Below are positions 1 through 13,360 of a DNA stretch of 64,000 bases, one piece after another. The notes beneath the pieces were generated by a model that ran no database searches, was not told where the DNA came from, and was given only the letters and a program-made list of their open reading frames with translations. Position numbers and translations under genes: made by a program. Numbering within the stretch: the stretch's first letter is position 1; each line of letters opens with the position of its first letter. This stretch comes from Biomphalaria glabrata (taxonomy: Eukaryota > Mollusca > Gastropoda > Planorbidae), in the NCBI RefSeq assembly GCF_947242115.1, contig NC_074716.1, forward strand, positions 49,469,569 through 49,533,568, read 5' to 3'.

Positions 1-1185
<1,185 letters not shown>

Positions 1186-2500
1186 TCTCACTATTTCGCT
1201 GTTTACGTTTGTTTTTCAGTATCAACAACGAACAACTCATCCAGGGCTCTTGGCCTCTTGCTTTCATCCGTTGCCTGGGCAACAGGGGAGGTCAAATCGA
1301 TGACGGCGGTAAAAGGAGACTTGTTTTTCCCCCTTGAATAATTCACAGAGCAGTCCGAGTCAAGCCGGTGAGGACAAAGATATCAACAGGACAGCTTATT
1401 TGCTTATTTGCATGCGCGTGGCAGATACATCAGACGTGTAGGCTTTTCAAAAGGCGGGAGAATCTGATGATGCGAAGCAAATAATTTTAGTATGCAAGTC
1501 TGGATCTGAGTTATTTATCATAAGACATCGTTTTGAAGAGTATGACAATCAATACTGATTTCCAAGTTCAAAAGAGTTAGGTGCGTTATTCTCTTGTTCG
1601 TCTGCTGACAAATGAAAGTGATGTATGCTAAGTTGCAAAGAATTTAGAACTAGGTATTCAATCAAACAACATTAATTTGTTAGTCAATGTGATTTACCCT
1701 GTGATTCTCCAAGGCACAACATCAAACTGAGGTAACTGTATATCGAATTTCATCAAATCATATGTTTTATTTTGTTTAGAAATTGTAGTCGATTTTTTTT
1801 CTTTTATTTATAATTCATTCAGTTCGTTTTTTTCCATTACATAAGCCTTTTTTTTTAAAGTATTTTTTAAATTTTATAACAAGTTTTTTTTTTTTTAATT
1901 TCTATTTTTTTTTTTTTACTTTTGAGGCGGATTTATCTGAAAATGTAGAGAATATAGATTTAATTGCATTGAGTGTGAAGATAGTTTCTTCAGCTACTTG
2001 TCTTTAAGAGACAAAAGTCTAATTGATTGTGTGAACAGCACAATGCTTCAGTTAAACACGTGACAGTCAGCATATTCCGAAGCGTGCTAAAAAAATAAGT
2101 GTACCGACTACTTAAGATCTTCTGGGAGCGAACCTTTTTCAGTTTTAAATGAAATATGAAAAAAAAAAAAAAAAAAAAACAACTACCACCAAATGTTTAA
2201 AAGAAAATGTAAATTTTTCGTCGCTATGCTGCGAAGTGACAAGGTGTTTGGATAATGTCACGAGTCGAGTCTGTGACCTATTTCGACCAGTTTCTAGAAG
2301 CGAGGTCAAACCAGTGCAAGTGTCCAGCGTAAACAAGTTAATTTTAGGTATCCAATCAAAGAAAGAGGTTAAGGGGAAAAAAATAGCACACATCAGCTTC
2401 TAGAAGGTCAAAGTTACTAAAATAATTATCTGAGAAGGTTTCATGATTCTGGAACGTACGATCAAAGAAAGTATAAATTAGGGGAAAGTCAGTTAGACGG
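1186..2500. other. non-coding stretch
   Basis: AT-rich, with long T runs (1790-1920) and an A run at 2160-2180. The two short opposing open frames around 2145-2403 consist partly of the homopolymer and show no recognisable motif. The only notable site is the X-box-like palindrome at 1270-1283. Confidence 0.6.
1270..1283. promoter_or_regulatory. RFX X-box-like palindrome
   Basis: The 14-bp sequence GTTGCCTGGGCAAC is a perfect 6-bp inverted repeat around a 2-bp spacer. It fits the general shape of RFX X-boxes (GTTRCC, 2 bp, RGYAAC), although the usual AT spacer is TG. No gene start is visible nearby, so a function is not shown. Confidence 0.35.
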
Positions 2501-2579
2501 GGTCCTCGCATAGTAGTAGTTCTTGTATAGCGATGGTCCTCGCATAGTAGTAGTTCTTGTAGAGCGATGGTCCTCGCTT
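2501..2579. repeat. 34-bp tandem repeat, about 2.3 copies
   Basis: A 34-bp unit starting GGTCCTCGCATAGTAG is repeated twice, with a third partial copy. It lies beside the Ty3/Gypsy-like fossil and could belong to that element's terminal region. Confidence 0.7.
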
Positions 2580-2859
2580 AGTTCTCGATTAGTAATGGTT
2601 TGATAGAGTTATAAGTGATATTAGCGGGTCCATTAATTAAAGTTTTATTAGTTGAAGTAATATTATTAGTTGAAGTTATACTAACTGAAGTTTCATGTAT
2701 CTCCAAGTTTTATTTATGAAGTATCAAGTCAAGTTGTTATTGAATTGAAGAGTTAATTTTATGTGAAAGTTGAAGAAGTATTATTAAAGTAGTTTGGAAG
2801 TAAATACAGAGAGTTCTTTCTTCATTTCATTGAATTATCAAGTTTGATAATATAATCCC

Positions 2860-4020
2860 CGGCAAGTGTGATCGTCACATATACGTCATAAGCATTGTCC
2901 TCTGAGTCTTGTATTCTCCTGGCAGTGTTCCAGTTGTTTTCAGCGTTTAAGAAAATTCTCTTTGTAACTCGTCTTCTGCCTTGGATTCTATGCTGTCTAT
3001 CCGTTGTAGTAGTCCTAAACATTCTGCTGTGTCACCACTCAAAATGTTCTCTTGGCTAATGTCTACTATACCTCAAATCTTGCTTTCACTTCTTGGGTAT
3101 TATTGTTACTGCTCCAAAAGTCTTAATGACGTGATTACTGTAAGACTTGAGTGACTTTGCTGGATAAGCAAGTTTTACTTTGTGTTTGAGCTTTTCAAAC
3201 TCTGACTTGACAAGAATGTTTACATCTTGCACCAGTATCGATACGGAAAATTAATGTCTTGCCATGCACGAATAGTTTTACAGTCCACTTGTCTTCAAGA
3301 CATTGATGTTCTCAATTTTAAACTTTTTATACTGGCTACTTGCAGTACTAACAGGTATAATATTTTCATCACTGTGGCTGTCATCTTCTACCAGATTAAC
3401 ATTGTGTCTTTTTCTTCACATTTGACACCAGTGGTTCCTCTATTTGCAGAAAGTGCATGTGGTTCCTATTGCTGGATACTTTTCCTTTTCATGGTTCTTG
3501 CCGTATTTATTACATAATTTATCTGAGTTGTCTTTAGACATCAGCTTGAGTACATTGAGTGACTTGTCTCTTGATTGCTAGACCTTTTTTGCCCCCTAAA
3601 TATTTTCCCTTGGCTTTTCGACATCTCGTATTGTTGTCCAATGTCTATAACCTATGACCTAAGGGTCGAGTTCTGTCCCTGATCAAGTAGTCTTACCTGT
3701 ACCTTTTTGTGTATGACTCCACTAATAATCAAATCAATAAGTATATCATCTGGATTGTCATACTCACAGTCCATAATGAGAAGCTTTAGGTCTTTCACAA
3801 AGCTATCAAAACTTTCTCCTTCTTCCTGCTTTCTCTTATACGCTCTAAATCTAGACACTCTTGTGTTTTGTCTTTAATAGCAATTGCGGATCTCCCTCTT
3901 CACTATCAGTAATATTTAGAGTTTTGTAAACTTCACGGCCTTGTTGACCTATCCACATTCCCGGCCATCCGGCTTTTTGTTTACTATCTGCACCAGCTAA
4001 CGGTCCTTTGAAACAAAACT
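2860..4020 (-). mobile_element. decayed Ty3/Gypsy-like LTR element fragment (gag and protease remains)
   Basis: Read on the minus strand, 3652-3858 encodes a gag-like stretch (GESFDSFVKDLKLL, DDILIDLIISGV, KVQVRLLDQG) of the kind found in Ty3/Gypsy gag proteins. About 3030-3300 has a retropepsin-like IDTGAR motif. No reverse transcriptase or integrase follows, so most of pol is missing. The element is clearly broken in several places and looks old. A terminal repeat may lie below 2880, but its second copy was not found. Confidence 0.55.
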
Positions 4021-5297
4021 ATGTCGGCATTCTAATACTGGTAATAGTAAATTATAGTAATCATTGTTTTGTAGACAAAAAGAAATAGAAATAAGAATTA
4101 TTTCTTTTCGGAACGATTTCTATGTAAAATTTTTGATATTTATGAAAATAATGCTATAAAAAATACTTTAAAAATATATTTATAATTTTTTAGTATTTAT
4201 CGTGTTCCCTTTCCAGTCAGTCCCAAAGAACTTCAACCAAACATACACACATAGCATACATGACAATGTACAAGCGAAAGTCTAGAAATATACAGGAGTA
4301 CTTCCGCTATATGTGACCTTGACCTTGAACCACGAACCTTCCCTTTGCCCACGTCTGCACTTTTAAATTCCTATCTCGCCTTTCTGAAGATAAAAAATCG
4401 AACCACTGAAATACAAGCCATTGCAAGATGGGCAAAGTGAATAACGAAATGTCAAATCAGCCCCCCGACTCCTCCCCCCTCCCAAGGGCTAAAATAATGA
4501 CACAACTGATTATTGGGCAATGTCTTATTACTTTTTTTTTTTTTAGATGTTTTATTGATCATCGTGTCACGATCTTGCCGCCCTATTTCTCCGTCGCCCC
4601 TCAGTTGATTCCATTTTTTTTTTATTTCAAATACTATTTTACTTCTGAATTTTGCTTGTTTTCCTATCCCATTGATTGAATCAATAGTTTGCGATGTGTC
4701 GTCACTTGGTCACATGCCTGCGTGACGTAGTTGGTTAAGCGCGTGAGCCTATTTATAGTGTAAGTTTTTTTAGCTCGTCAGTGTCAGTGCATGTTTACGC
4801 AAGCTCGTCTATTTGTTCCCAGACCTTTATAAAATGTATATTGTGCAAATAAAGTCGCTAGTCGGTTAAGTCCATTAAAATCTACTCTAACAAGCAAAAT
4901 TAAAAAAAGTATTTAAAAAAAAAAAACTACCAACACAAAGCTTATCTAAGGGGAAGAATCCATAATTTTCACTCAATTATCTCAATACTGTACGATTTAT
5001 TTCCATTTTTCTATATCAACATAATTAATTATTGTGCACTATTTAATTAACTAGATTGATAAAAAAAATATTATTGATCCATGTTTTGTTACGAACAATG
5101 GATAAATGTGCAAAGTTTCAACTAGATCCGAGACTGGGAAGTGGGAGAAATGACGTGTTCAAAATTTGTTCCAGAAAGACAGATTGAGTTTATATAAGTT
5201 TTGTAATAAGTACTCGGTTTTAATGGCTGCGTAAATGTGAATTGTTTCTCAGACGCTAAAGAGTACTTGTGACTCTCATGAGTATCAGACGAGCCTT
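4021..5297. other. non-coding stretch
   Basis: AT-rich sequence with T and A homopolymers. The open frame at 4428-4679 has no recognisable domain and reads through T runs. Nothing else seen. Confidence 0.6.
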
Positions 5298-5310
5298 CAG
5301 GGCCGGCCTT

Positions 5311-5679
5311 CATCATCATCATCGAACTCCATTAGAGTGAGGGCTTGAGAGGCTCAAATCCTCTCTTGCAAAAGCCCTGGACAGAAACCCTGCTGTCTTG
5401 CGTAGTGCATAAATGTCGCCATACAGGTCGAGAATTTTGGGTTTCCCAGACCTGTCGAGACGGAGATCAGCAAGTCTGGGGCAGTCAAACAGAATATGAG
5501 GCACGGTTTCCTCTTCTTTCCCGCAGCGGGGGGCACCGTGAATCAAAATTTGGCCATAGCCGCGAGAAATATGAGCCAACATGACAGTGGCCTGTCCTGC
5601 ACTGTGCTATAATAGCTTGCTCAGGCCTGGACAGCCTCCACCACGGGGAAGTGTGGTCAGGGCGCCTCATGCGCTCCCA
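5311..5679 (-). mobile_element. LINE 3' fragment (I-like tail with Cys/His cluster)
   Basis: Minus-strand frames give AQCRTGHCHVGSYFSR, then CGKEEETVPHILFDCPRLAD: the LRTGH-like and CxxC...H...C tail that follows RNase H in I-type LINEs. The pieces lie in different frames, so it is dead. Its 3' end carries a (GAT)n tail (ATC repeats at 5311-5322 on the plus strand). A 12-bp duplication, AGGGCCGGCCTT at 5299 and AGGACCGGCCTT at 5680, flanks it and marks insertion into the tip of the hAT-like element. Confidence 0.7.
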
Positions 5680-6439
5680 AGGACCGGCCTTAGATAATTG
5701 GAGGCCCTAGGCGAAGAGAATTTGGAGGCTCCAAATGAAATGGAAAAATAAAACATTAAAATCAACGAAAAATAAAAGTACGCAATTTATTTCAAACCTA
5801 GTGTATTCCAACAATAACATTGGGCCCAAGTTCTTCTATTTCTTATCTAATAAAAAGTATTTTGAGTCTTTTGCGAGGCTGTCAGGTCTTAGTTGAATGT
5901 AATTATTATATATTACCAATGTATTAATATATGTAATTATTAAAAATAATTTATTTGAACTACCATATGTGTAAGTATTATATTTACTATATATTATGTT
6001 ATTTTGGTCCCAAAGTTCAGTCCGACAGTCACACCATACACACCCATTTGTGCATCAACTAATAAACGAGGTGTATGATGATTTAAATTAAAATATGAAT
6101 TTAATCTAATGATATTTCTACAATGAAAAATGATTATATGATCAACAATAATGATAAAGAAATATGAGTACATATAGTATGGTGTGCTAAATCAATACTT
6201 ATAGTACGATTACAGTAAATACTTAAGTATTTAAAAATAAACAAGAATAATTCACCTTAACTTATAAGGTTCGGTACTATTGTCCACACAGTGACAATCT
6301 TTCAAGACAACAACTGGCAATACATGTAGATCTCTATTCCAGCCAAGAAACTGTTCACCGACGATCCATCAGTAAAAGTTTATAGTAGCATCCAAAACTC
6401 ACAACTTCACAAAGCATCACCAGGTCTAATTGTTTATTT

Positions 6440-6600
6440 TACATGTTTCGGATGCTCCTTCAGAATTGAAGATAGTTTACTTCCTAGTCCAAACCTCCCG
6501 CAGGTCGACGTGGGATGGGAGCGGGCAGGGTTTGAACCCGGGACCATCGATAAATCCAAACGACAGTCCAGAGCACAAAACGCACAACCAGGCAGCCATC
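6440..6600 (-). mobile_element. tRNA-derived SINE, family A
   Basis: On the minus strand it starts GGCTGCCTGGTTGTGCG, passes a B-box-like GGTTCAAACCC and ends with GAAGGAGCATCCGAAACATG. The same structure recurs at 10752-10917 and, shorter, at 13040-13185, 26165-26220 and 39570-39690. Confidence 0.8.
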
Positions 6601-7257
6601 TGAATATAGCAACTCGCAGTCTGGAATCTGGAACCTCAGACTCGAACCTCAAACTTGAAACATCAGACAGAAAACCTGAGATGAAAACTTCAGTCCTGTA
6701 ACCTAAAACTGTGACTTGCGATTTCACCACTGAAACCTGAGACTAAAACTGAGTCTGATACTTGACACTGAGACCCTATAAAAAGATAAAGAACAGATTC
6801 TTCTAATCTTCTAATCTATATACAAAATAGGAATACAATCGAATCCAAATAAAACTTAACTCTACAATGTGAAATAAAACTCACCATAAACAGGGGTCAA
6901 GATAATCTAAGAATATATAACAGGGTCAGCGATAAGGCTATCCAGTAACGAAGACACACGTATAATTCAGGAGCTCCAAATATATACAACTTGGCTCAAG
7001 ATGGAGAGAAAGAACCAAACGATCTACGACGAAAGTCTACTACGTCATAAACAAAATATGACGAAGCAACAAGGGGAGATCAGCTAGTACACAAAATAAA
7101 ATTACTGAAAATGACGTCATCGCCTATTGATGAAAGCGGCGCTATTAGATAATGAAATAATTCCACTGTACAACTACATAGATAACTGCGACAGAGGCCC
7201 CCAACAACTGGAGGCTCAAGGCGGCTGCCTATTTTTTCTATGCCTAAGGCGGCCCTG

Positions 7258-7918
7258 GTGCCTTCAGAGATTATTAGTAGGCCTAAGTATTCGCAATATA
7301 CGTTCATGAAATAATCAAAAATATTAAAACTTTTTTTTCTCCTGGAGTGGAGGGGAGGGGGGAGAATGATTACTATATACACCAGTGGTCTTCAACAGTT
7401 AAATAAAAAAGAATGTTTATTATATATAAATTTTGTGTTTTATAAATTACTCCGGTATCATCAAACCATCTCACGACTAAACGGCTGGCGCTCAAACCGC
7501 TGCGCCAAAATGGCTGAGCCAAAACGTCGCGTACTAAAGCGTACTTACCAGAGAGTGCTTACGAAATGGTGCTCTTACTACATAAACCGCACTAAAGTGT
7601 GCTTACTTAGCACAGGTTACTTTCAATGAAAGTTTCAAAGTATACAAAGATACCTATATACATGTTACATGCTTTCTTTTTTTCTTCACAAAGTGAGGAA
7701 TACACATGTACACACAAACTGGGAAAAACTAAATCTTTTATCTGTACAATTCCTCCTATTCGCTTGCAGTCTCTTCTTGGGTTAAGACAAACAAACATAG
7801 AACTGCATGGAAACTACAGAATTGCAATAGATTCAGAACTTTTGAGTGGGGCGGGGAGCGAATTTTTCAAAATCCCAACCTGAACGCCCAGTACACCTCA
7901 AGACACACACACTCACAC
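7258..7918. other. non-coding stretch
   Basis: No convincing gene. Around 7470-7515 a short minus-strand tRNA-like head (GGCGCAGCGGTTTGAGCGCC) suggests a SINE fragment. A few GTGCTTAC repeats lie at 7553-7610. Confidence 0.5.
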
Positions 7919-8117
<199 letters not shown>

Positions 8118-8260
8118 AATTTATAAGCGAAATAAAACAGTGATGGACTAAATTTAGACTTTTTAAAATTGAGACGCTCATATTATTATTATTTTTTTTT
8201 ACAATTTATATAGCCTATAATAGGCCTATATTTTCTGTAGCATATACCGATACTCTGATA

Positions 8261-8901
8261 CAGTGATGCCCAAAAAAAACGGCCTGTGGACCAGATCCGG
8301 TCCGTGACTTGGTTATATCCGGCCCGCCTAAACGTCGACACAAAGTGGAGAAAATCCCCTCAAAAAAGAAATGGTTGAAAAATGTATCTTTATCTACTTA
8401 GGACTCTCATATTTTCTCTGATGTATTGAAACCATGACCTTTTTGAACAGAGACGCTGAATGTAGAATCTACCAGGAAAAGTGGGCGTATCTTTACTTGT
8501 TTGCGAACATGATAATAAGCCTACACCTTTGTTTTATAAAGAAAGTGTGGCTGTTTAAAACAACATATATATCGGCATTATGAAATAATTATAGCGGCAT
8601 TATAAAATAAATAAAAGATTGATTAACTACAACTAGAGATTTGAGGATCGATGTGAATATTAACCAAATAGAGACCTACACTGTTGCTAACATTTTAAGT
8701 AGACAAATGAAGTTATTTTCTGACGCGTAAAAAATATAATCGTCAAATATCAAATGAATGTAGCACTACATCAAAAGGGTTCTGGTAAAATAGTTTCAGA
8801 ACAATTTCATTTAGTTTTTGTAACTTTTCGGTCATGTGGCCCGCGAGACGAGTGTTGGAAATTAAAATGGCCCGCATGTCAAATTAGGTTGGGCATCACT
8901 G
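8261..8901. mobile_element. hAT-type MITE with perfect 8-bp target duplication
   Basis: Ends are CAGTGATGCCCAA (8261) and, inverted, CAGTGATGCCCAACC (ending 8901). The flanks CTCTGATA (8253-8260 and 8902-8909) are identical 8-bp target duplications, the hAT hallmark. The interior contains GGCCCGC motifs near both ends. The 641-bp element has no transposase frame. The perfect duplication suggests a fairly young insertion. Confidence 0.9.
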
Positions 8902-9049
8902 CTCTGATAGATTTAAATTCTTCTTACAGCCAGTGTCCAAATTAAAACTACACATGTTTAGTTTTTATTTATTTATTTTAAAATATATACAACAAAATAT
9001 GAAATACAACAAAAAGGAAATGTAATTTTAATTATAAAATACAAATGTT

Positions 9050-9069
9050 AAAAAAAAAAAAAAAAAAAA
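9050..9069 (-). terminator. Pol III T-run terminator of tRNA-Leu
   Basis: A 20-base A run on the plus strand is a T run on the transcribed strand, starting 5 bases past the 3' end of the tRNA-Leu gene. This is the standard RNA polymerase III stop signal. Confidence 0.85.
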
Positions 9070-9074
9070 TTCTT

Positions 9075-9156
9075 AGCACGAGTGGGGTTCGAACCCACGC
9101 GGAAATAATTCCATTGGATCTTAAGTCCAACGCCTTAACCACTCGGCCATCGTGCT
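9075..9156 (-). tRNA. tRNA-Leu (anticodon UAA)
   Basis: On the minus strand an 82-nt cloverleaf can be drawn. The acceptor stem AGCACGA pairs with TCGTGCT. The D arm holds an A box, TGGCCGAGTGGTTAAGGC. The anticodon stem TTGGA/TCCAA closes the loop CTTAAGA with anticodon TAA. A long variable arm is present, as expected for class II tRNA-Leu, and the T arm is GTGGGTTCGAACCCCAC (B box GGTTCGAACCC). There is no intron. A long T run follows. It reads UUA leucine codons. All stems pair fully, unlike the tRNA-like heads of nearby SINEs, so this looks like a working gene. Confidence 0.97.
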
Positions 9157-10750
9157 GATGTCTGAATGTCCTATACTAGCAAGTCAATACTAACTAAACC
9201 AAGCTGGCACACTTTGCGTACAGCTCTCGTTTGTTGCGAGTTGTATGGCGTTTTCCTCTCTCTCTTTTTCCGTTGTGTGTTGGCTGTATCAGAATGAAAA
9301 TGAAACTTGAATTTAGATCTAATTTTATCGGCATTGTTATAATCTCAAAATAGTTCAGAACCTGAATTTTATTATTTATTTCAAATTACAAAAGTTTCCA
9401 TATGCGTCAGATGCGTCAAACGGCACATTTTAGAGACTATATTATTTATTTTTATCTAAGTCGACTAAGTCTAAATCTAGAATCAGTAGATTGTCGCCAG
9501 AGTTGCAGTGTAGTAGGGCTAGGGTTAGAGAAGTTCAATACATCAATTTAGACTATTTTAGATATATGATATATGTATATTATTATAATTGATCTATATA
9601 ATTTCAATATAAGGATGTTTAAAATGTATTGGTTTTGTTATAATGTTCCGTTGCCCTCTTATTGGCTGAATAAATCTAGACATGTAGATCTAGCTTATAA
9701 GTAGTAGGCCTATAGGCCTACGTAGCCTCACTAGCGGATCCAAAACTTTGGAAAGGGGGGCGATTTTTTTTCCAAACCATAACTCAAACGCCCAGTAAAC
9801 CCTAAACCCAGGGACGGACAGGCTATTTGGGCAAATGCCAGGTGGGGCTGCTGAATGTGCCACATTAAATGTCAGTAAGTCCCGTAAACGTGATTGGTCT
9901 CGCCTTATCTTTCATAAAAATCTGTACATACTTAACTGTGTATTAAAGCCACATAATCCGAAATAATGGATCGGCTTATAGCAGTTTACTGTGCTTCTGT
10001 TATAATCCTCTTTACACACTAAGAGCTTAAAAAACAACATAAAACCTATGTCTTGTTTATTGTCCTATAGAAGTCAAACTATTGTTAACATAGGCCTACT
10101 CGAGTGAACCTAAAACGGTACCCTGAACTCAAAATTAGGAAGTGGGCCTATTCCCTCATGTTAGGTAGTTATGTTTCCAGCAGTCTGTAGACCCACTGTT
10201 ACTAAAATTGACTCAGAAAGGGATTATCCTCTCTAATTTGCATTATATAAATTGGATTGGTCGGTTCGTCGCAAGATCACATGATTTCTCAGCAACGAAG
10301 TCATTGACAAACCACAATTATTATTTAAACAGTCAAAGAATGCAAACAAATATAAACCGAAAGGAATTCCATTGACCCCTGGAGATCATGCCACGTTAGA
10401 CGACGCAGAAACAGTAACTTATATCAACAAAGATGCATGGCAGACTTAAACGGTCTGATTCATGGATATACATTATGCACCTTCAACTTTGAATGTCTTT
10501 TAATACTTTAGTGCCTCTAAATGCGATCACCAAACGATGGAGTAGTGTCTCAAAACAATCCTGTTAGTTGACGTTGACTTACCCGAGAAGCATTAAACAA
10601 AAATAAGGTAACGAATTGATGAATTGAAATAAGACGCTTGGAATTTCAGCACGATGTCCTATTGTAGAGATGGTTTTATGGAGATGATAGCAAAGAGTGT
10701 TGTCTTGTAATAACTGTCCCAATGGCTAGTAATGTTTGTTTGTAAAATGT
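9157..10750. other. non-coding stretch
   Basis: Mostly AT-rich unique-looking sequence. At about 9811 a segment (CAGGGACGGACAGGC, then GGGCAAATGCC) resembles the ends of the hAT MITE at 48274-48522, but no opposite end was found. No gene recognised. Confidence 0.5.
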
Positions 10751-10751
10751 T

Positions 10752-10917
10752 TTACATGTTTCGGATGTTCCTTCAGAGTTGAAGATAGTTTACTTCCTAG
10801 TCCAAACCTCCCACAGGATGACGGGGGAATGGGAGCGGGCAGGATTTGAACCCTCGGCCATCGATAAATCCGAACGACAGTCCAGCGCGCAAACCGCACG
10901 ACCAGGCAGCCATTGAA
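10752..10917 (-). mobile_element. tRNA-derived SINE, family A
   Basis: Close match to the copy at 6440-6600: the minus strand reads GGCTGCCTGGTCGTGCGG, then the box GGGTTCAAATCC, ending TCCGAAACATGTAAAA. It lies just left of the hAT transposon at 10953. Confidence 0.85.
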
Positions 10918-10952
10918 TTGTGGGTACGACTATTTTGAAATCATCAACTAGT

Positions 10953-12857
10953 CAGCCGGGGTCGGCAACCTGCGGCTCGCGAGCCACATGCGGCTCTTTG
11001 GATGTGAAGCTGCGGCTCTTTAGTTCCATACACAAATATTATTCATTTTATCGAAACATTTTTCAAAATAGTTCTGATTCTTTTAACGTAGAATAGGCAC
11101 CGATTCTATCTCTCAGCCTTATACCCCCCCCCCATTACATGCGCCGTCAGAGTCGTCAGAAGCTCTCAAATGAGGCCGTCGTCGGGTGTTTCTATGTAGG
11201 TTTTAATTTGCTTTCGACGCAAGACGAAACGGCATCTTCACTACGTGCTTTGGCTGTGACGTATAGTTTGTTGTTTCAAGTAAATGTGTTAGAAGCAAAT
11301 TATCTTCTCAAAGTTAGAAGCAATCTACAAGTAATGCTAATCTGGCACGCTTTGTGGTACCAATAGAAATTGAAAAAAAAGGCAAAACATTTTCAGATGG
11401 TGAGTATGTCAAAAACTGCTTCCTACGTGCATCTGAAGAACTGTTTCGTGATTAAAAAAAAACAACAAAAAAAACCTTGAAAAAAAATCAAAGATATGCC
11501 ACTATCCGCTAAAACAGTACAAGATAGAATAGCTTAAAATATCTTCAAATGTAACATATTTCCAGGTGGAAGATATTCAACTTTCTTCTGCCTTATCACT
11601 TGCTAGTCTTGCGGCATAAGAGGAACGGCGCAAGTTGCTCATTTTGACTGGTATAAGTCTTCCCAAAGTCCAAAAGAGGAACTTCCAGGATTGCTACTCT
11701 CATGACAAACTAGAGGGGAAATGCCATGCAGAAATGCCTTGAAGACAATAAGATCGAGTTAAATAAAATCGTTTAAACAGCAACTAATGGAGCCAGAAGT
11801 ATGACAGGAAAAATAAAGGAGCAACAACGATTCTTCGAGCCCAATCACCCAATTCTTACATTTCACATACACCAAGAGGAGCTTTGTGCCCAAACATTTA
11901 TGGCCGAAGTAGTTGAAGTCATAAATTTGATAATCAAGATTGTAAACATCATCTTATCAAAAGCACTCTACCATCTTCAGTTTAAGGAACTTTTTAACGA
12001 GATGGAGACACAGTCAGTATTTCGACATCCTTCTTTATTGTATGTTATGTACATTTCTAACGGTTAGCTTTGTGCTTGAATTACAGAAGTACATTCCTTA
12101 ATTGAAAAAAGGTATTAATCACCCTGAATAAGAGAAAGACAAATGGTAGCAAAATTTTTACTTTATGGTTGATATAACAGTGAAAGGAAATGAGCTGAAT
12201 CTAAAACTGCAAGGAAAGTAAAACCCATCCTGTTTTGGTAGAAGAATTAGTTTATTTTTAAGAAGATATGCACTTACGCAACAAATGTGACAACTTTAAA
12301 AGAGATGTCTCGAGTTGAGGCACTTAGCCTATATTCGAAGCATGGAATAATCTTCCAGAATTCTAGAGTGAGGTGAAGTTGGCATTTGAAGTACTGACTA
12401 TCTTCGGATCGACATATTCGTGCGAGCAAGAGTTATATTCATATATAAATTAAAGTAAAGTAAGAAGTCAACTAACAAATGAAAATTTAGAGTCGTGTTT
12501 GAAACTAAAAACAAGTCATGAGCCTGATGTATCCAAACTTTCTAAAACTATGCAAAGCCAACCTCCCAATGAATTGTCTCAATTGTTTGTTATTGAAGTA
12601 CAAGTTAGTGTTGTAAGTAACTTCTTTAGTTTTTATCGAAAGAAAAAAAAATTATCCAATAAAAACCATATATATATATATATATATTATATAATTTGGA
12701 GTGAAAAACACGTATATATGAATTAATATATATATTAAATAATTGTGTGAGTACTATTTATTGTTGGCAAGAAAAAAATGTGTGGCTCTTTAAAAACTTT
12801 AAAATTTGGTAAATTGTAATTTTTGGCTCTTTCGACTCAAAAGGTTGCCGACCACTG
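10953..12857 (+). mobile_element. decayed autonomous-type hAT DNA transposon
   Basis: The left end is CAGCCGGGGTCGGCAACC, followed by TGCGGCTC repeats. The right end, inverted, is CAGTGGTCGGCAACC. The flanks AACTAGT (10946-10952 and 12858-12864) form a 7-base direct repeat, the remains of the usual 8-bp duplication. At 1.9 kb it is too short for a full element. Plus-strand frames between about 11139 and 12600 retain pieces of a hAT transposase. The TGCGGCTC-rich ends are typical of hAT relatives found across animals. Confidence 0.85.
11801..12067 (+). pseudogene. hAT transposase fragment
   Basis: The stretch with FHIHQEELCAQTF, then VVEVINLIIKIVNIILSKAL and FKELFNEME matches the conserved HQExLCAK ... 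VVKIVNFIRSRAL ... HRQFKxLL block of animal hAT transposases (the type also domesticated in GTF2IRD2-like proteins). Neighbouring fragments at 11139-11366 and 12499-12600 (TSHEPDVSKLSKTMQ) probably belong to the same reading unit, broken by stops and frameshifts. It cannot encode an active enzyme. Confidence 0.75.
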
Positions 12858-13039
12858 AACTAGTGCTTACGCTTTAATATAGGTCAGTGACTTGTCAGAT
12901 ATGTTCTCAGCCCGTTTCTGGATGTAAAGAAAAGGCTTAAAAGCGGAGAGTTCATGCTGAAGACATGTCTCTGTTGCAAGAACGTGTCACGTGACTTCTG
13001 TTTCAAATTGTTGTTTGATTTTTACAGGATTTGGTTGTT

Positions 13040-13185
13040 ATTTCAAAATAGCCCACAGAACAGCCGGAAAGGTGGAGGGGGGGGGGGAGGAGGGGGAGGC
13101 AGGCAGAGTTCGAACCTGAGACCATCGAGACGATACTCCAGTGACCGGGGATGAAATGACCAGGAACCCGGAATTTACAGGCCGT
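13040..13185 (-). mobile_element. tRNA-derived SINE fragment, family A
   Basis: The minus strand carries the box GGTTCGAACTC followed by TGCCTGCCTCCCCC, matching the body of family A but diverged. A run of 13 G on the plus strand (13077-13089) interrupts it. Confidence 0.6.
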
Positions 13186-13234
13186 TTCTACATTGCAAAT
13201 ACAACCCATTTATTCCTTGAAAAGGACAAGATAC

Positions 13235-13360
<126 letters not shown>

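Larger units (their letters stand above)
5298..7257. mobile_element. non-autonomous hAT-like DNA transposon, invaded by other repeats
   Basis: The left end is CAGGGCCGGCCTT (5298-5310). The right end, read inward on the minus strand, is CAGGGCCGCCTTAGGC (ends 7257). Both ends are followed inward by GGAGGC-type sequence (5699-5706 and 7210-7216). Flanking sequence keeps a partial 8-bp duplication (CGAGCCTT against GGTGCCTT, 6 of 8, if the right end is taken one base earlier). No transposase is seen. A LINE tail at 5311-5679 splits the left tip, and a SINE lies at 6440-6600. Confidence 0.6.

Noticed and set aside
2400-2880. Complete LTR for the Ty3/Gypsy-like fossil
   Set aside because: A TG start is plausible near 2879, but no CA end, purine tract or second copy could be fixed.
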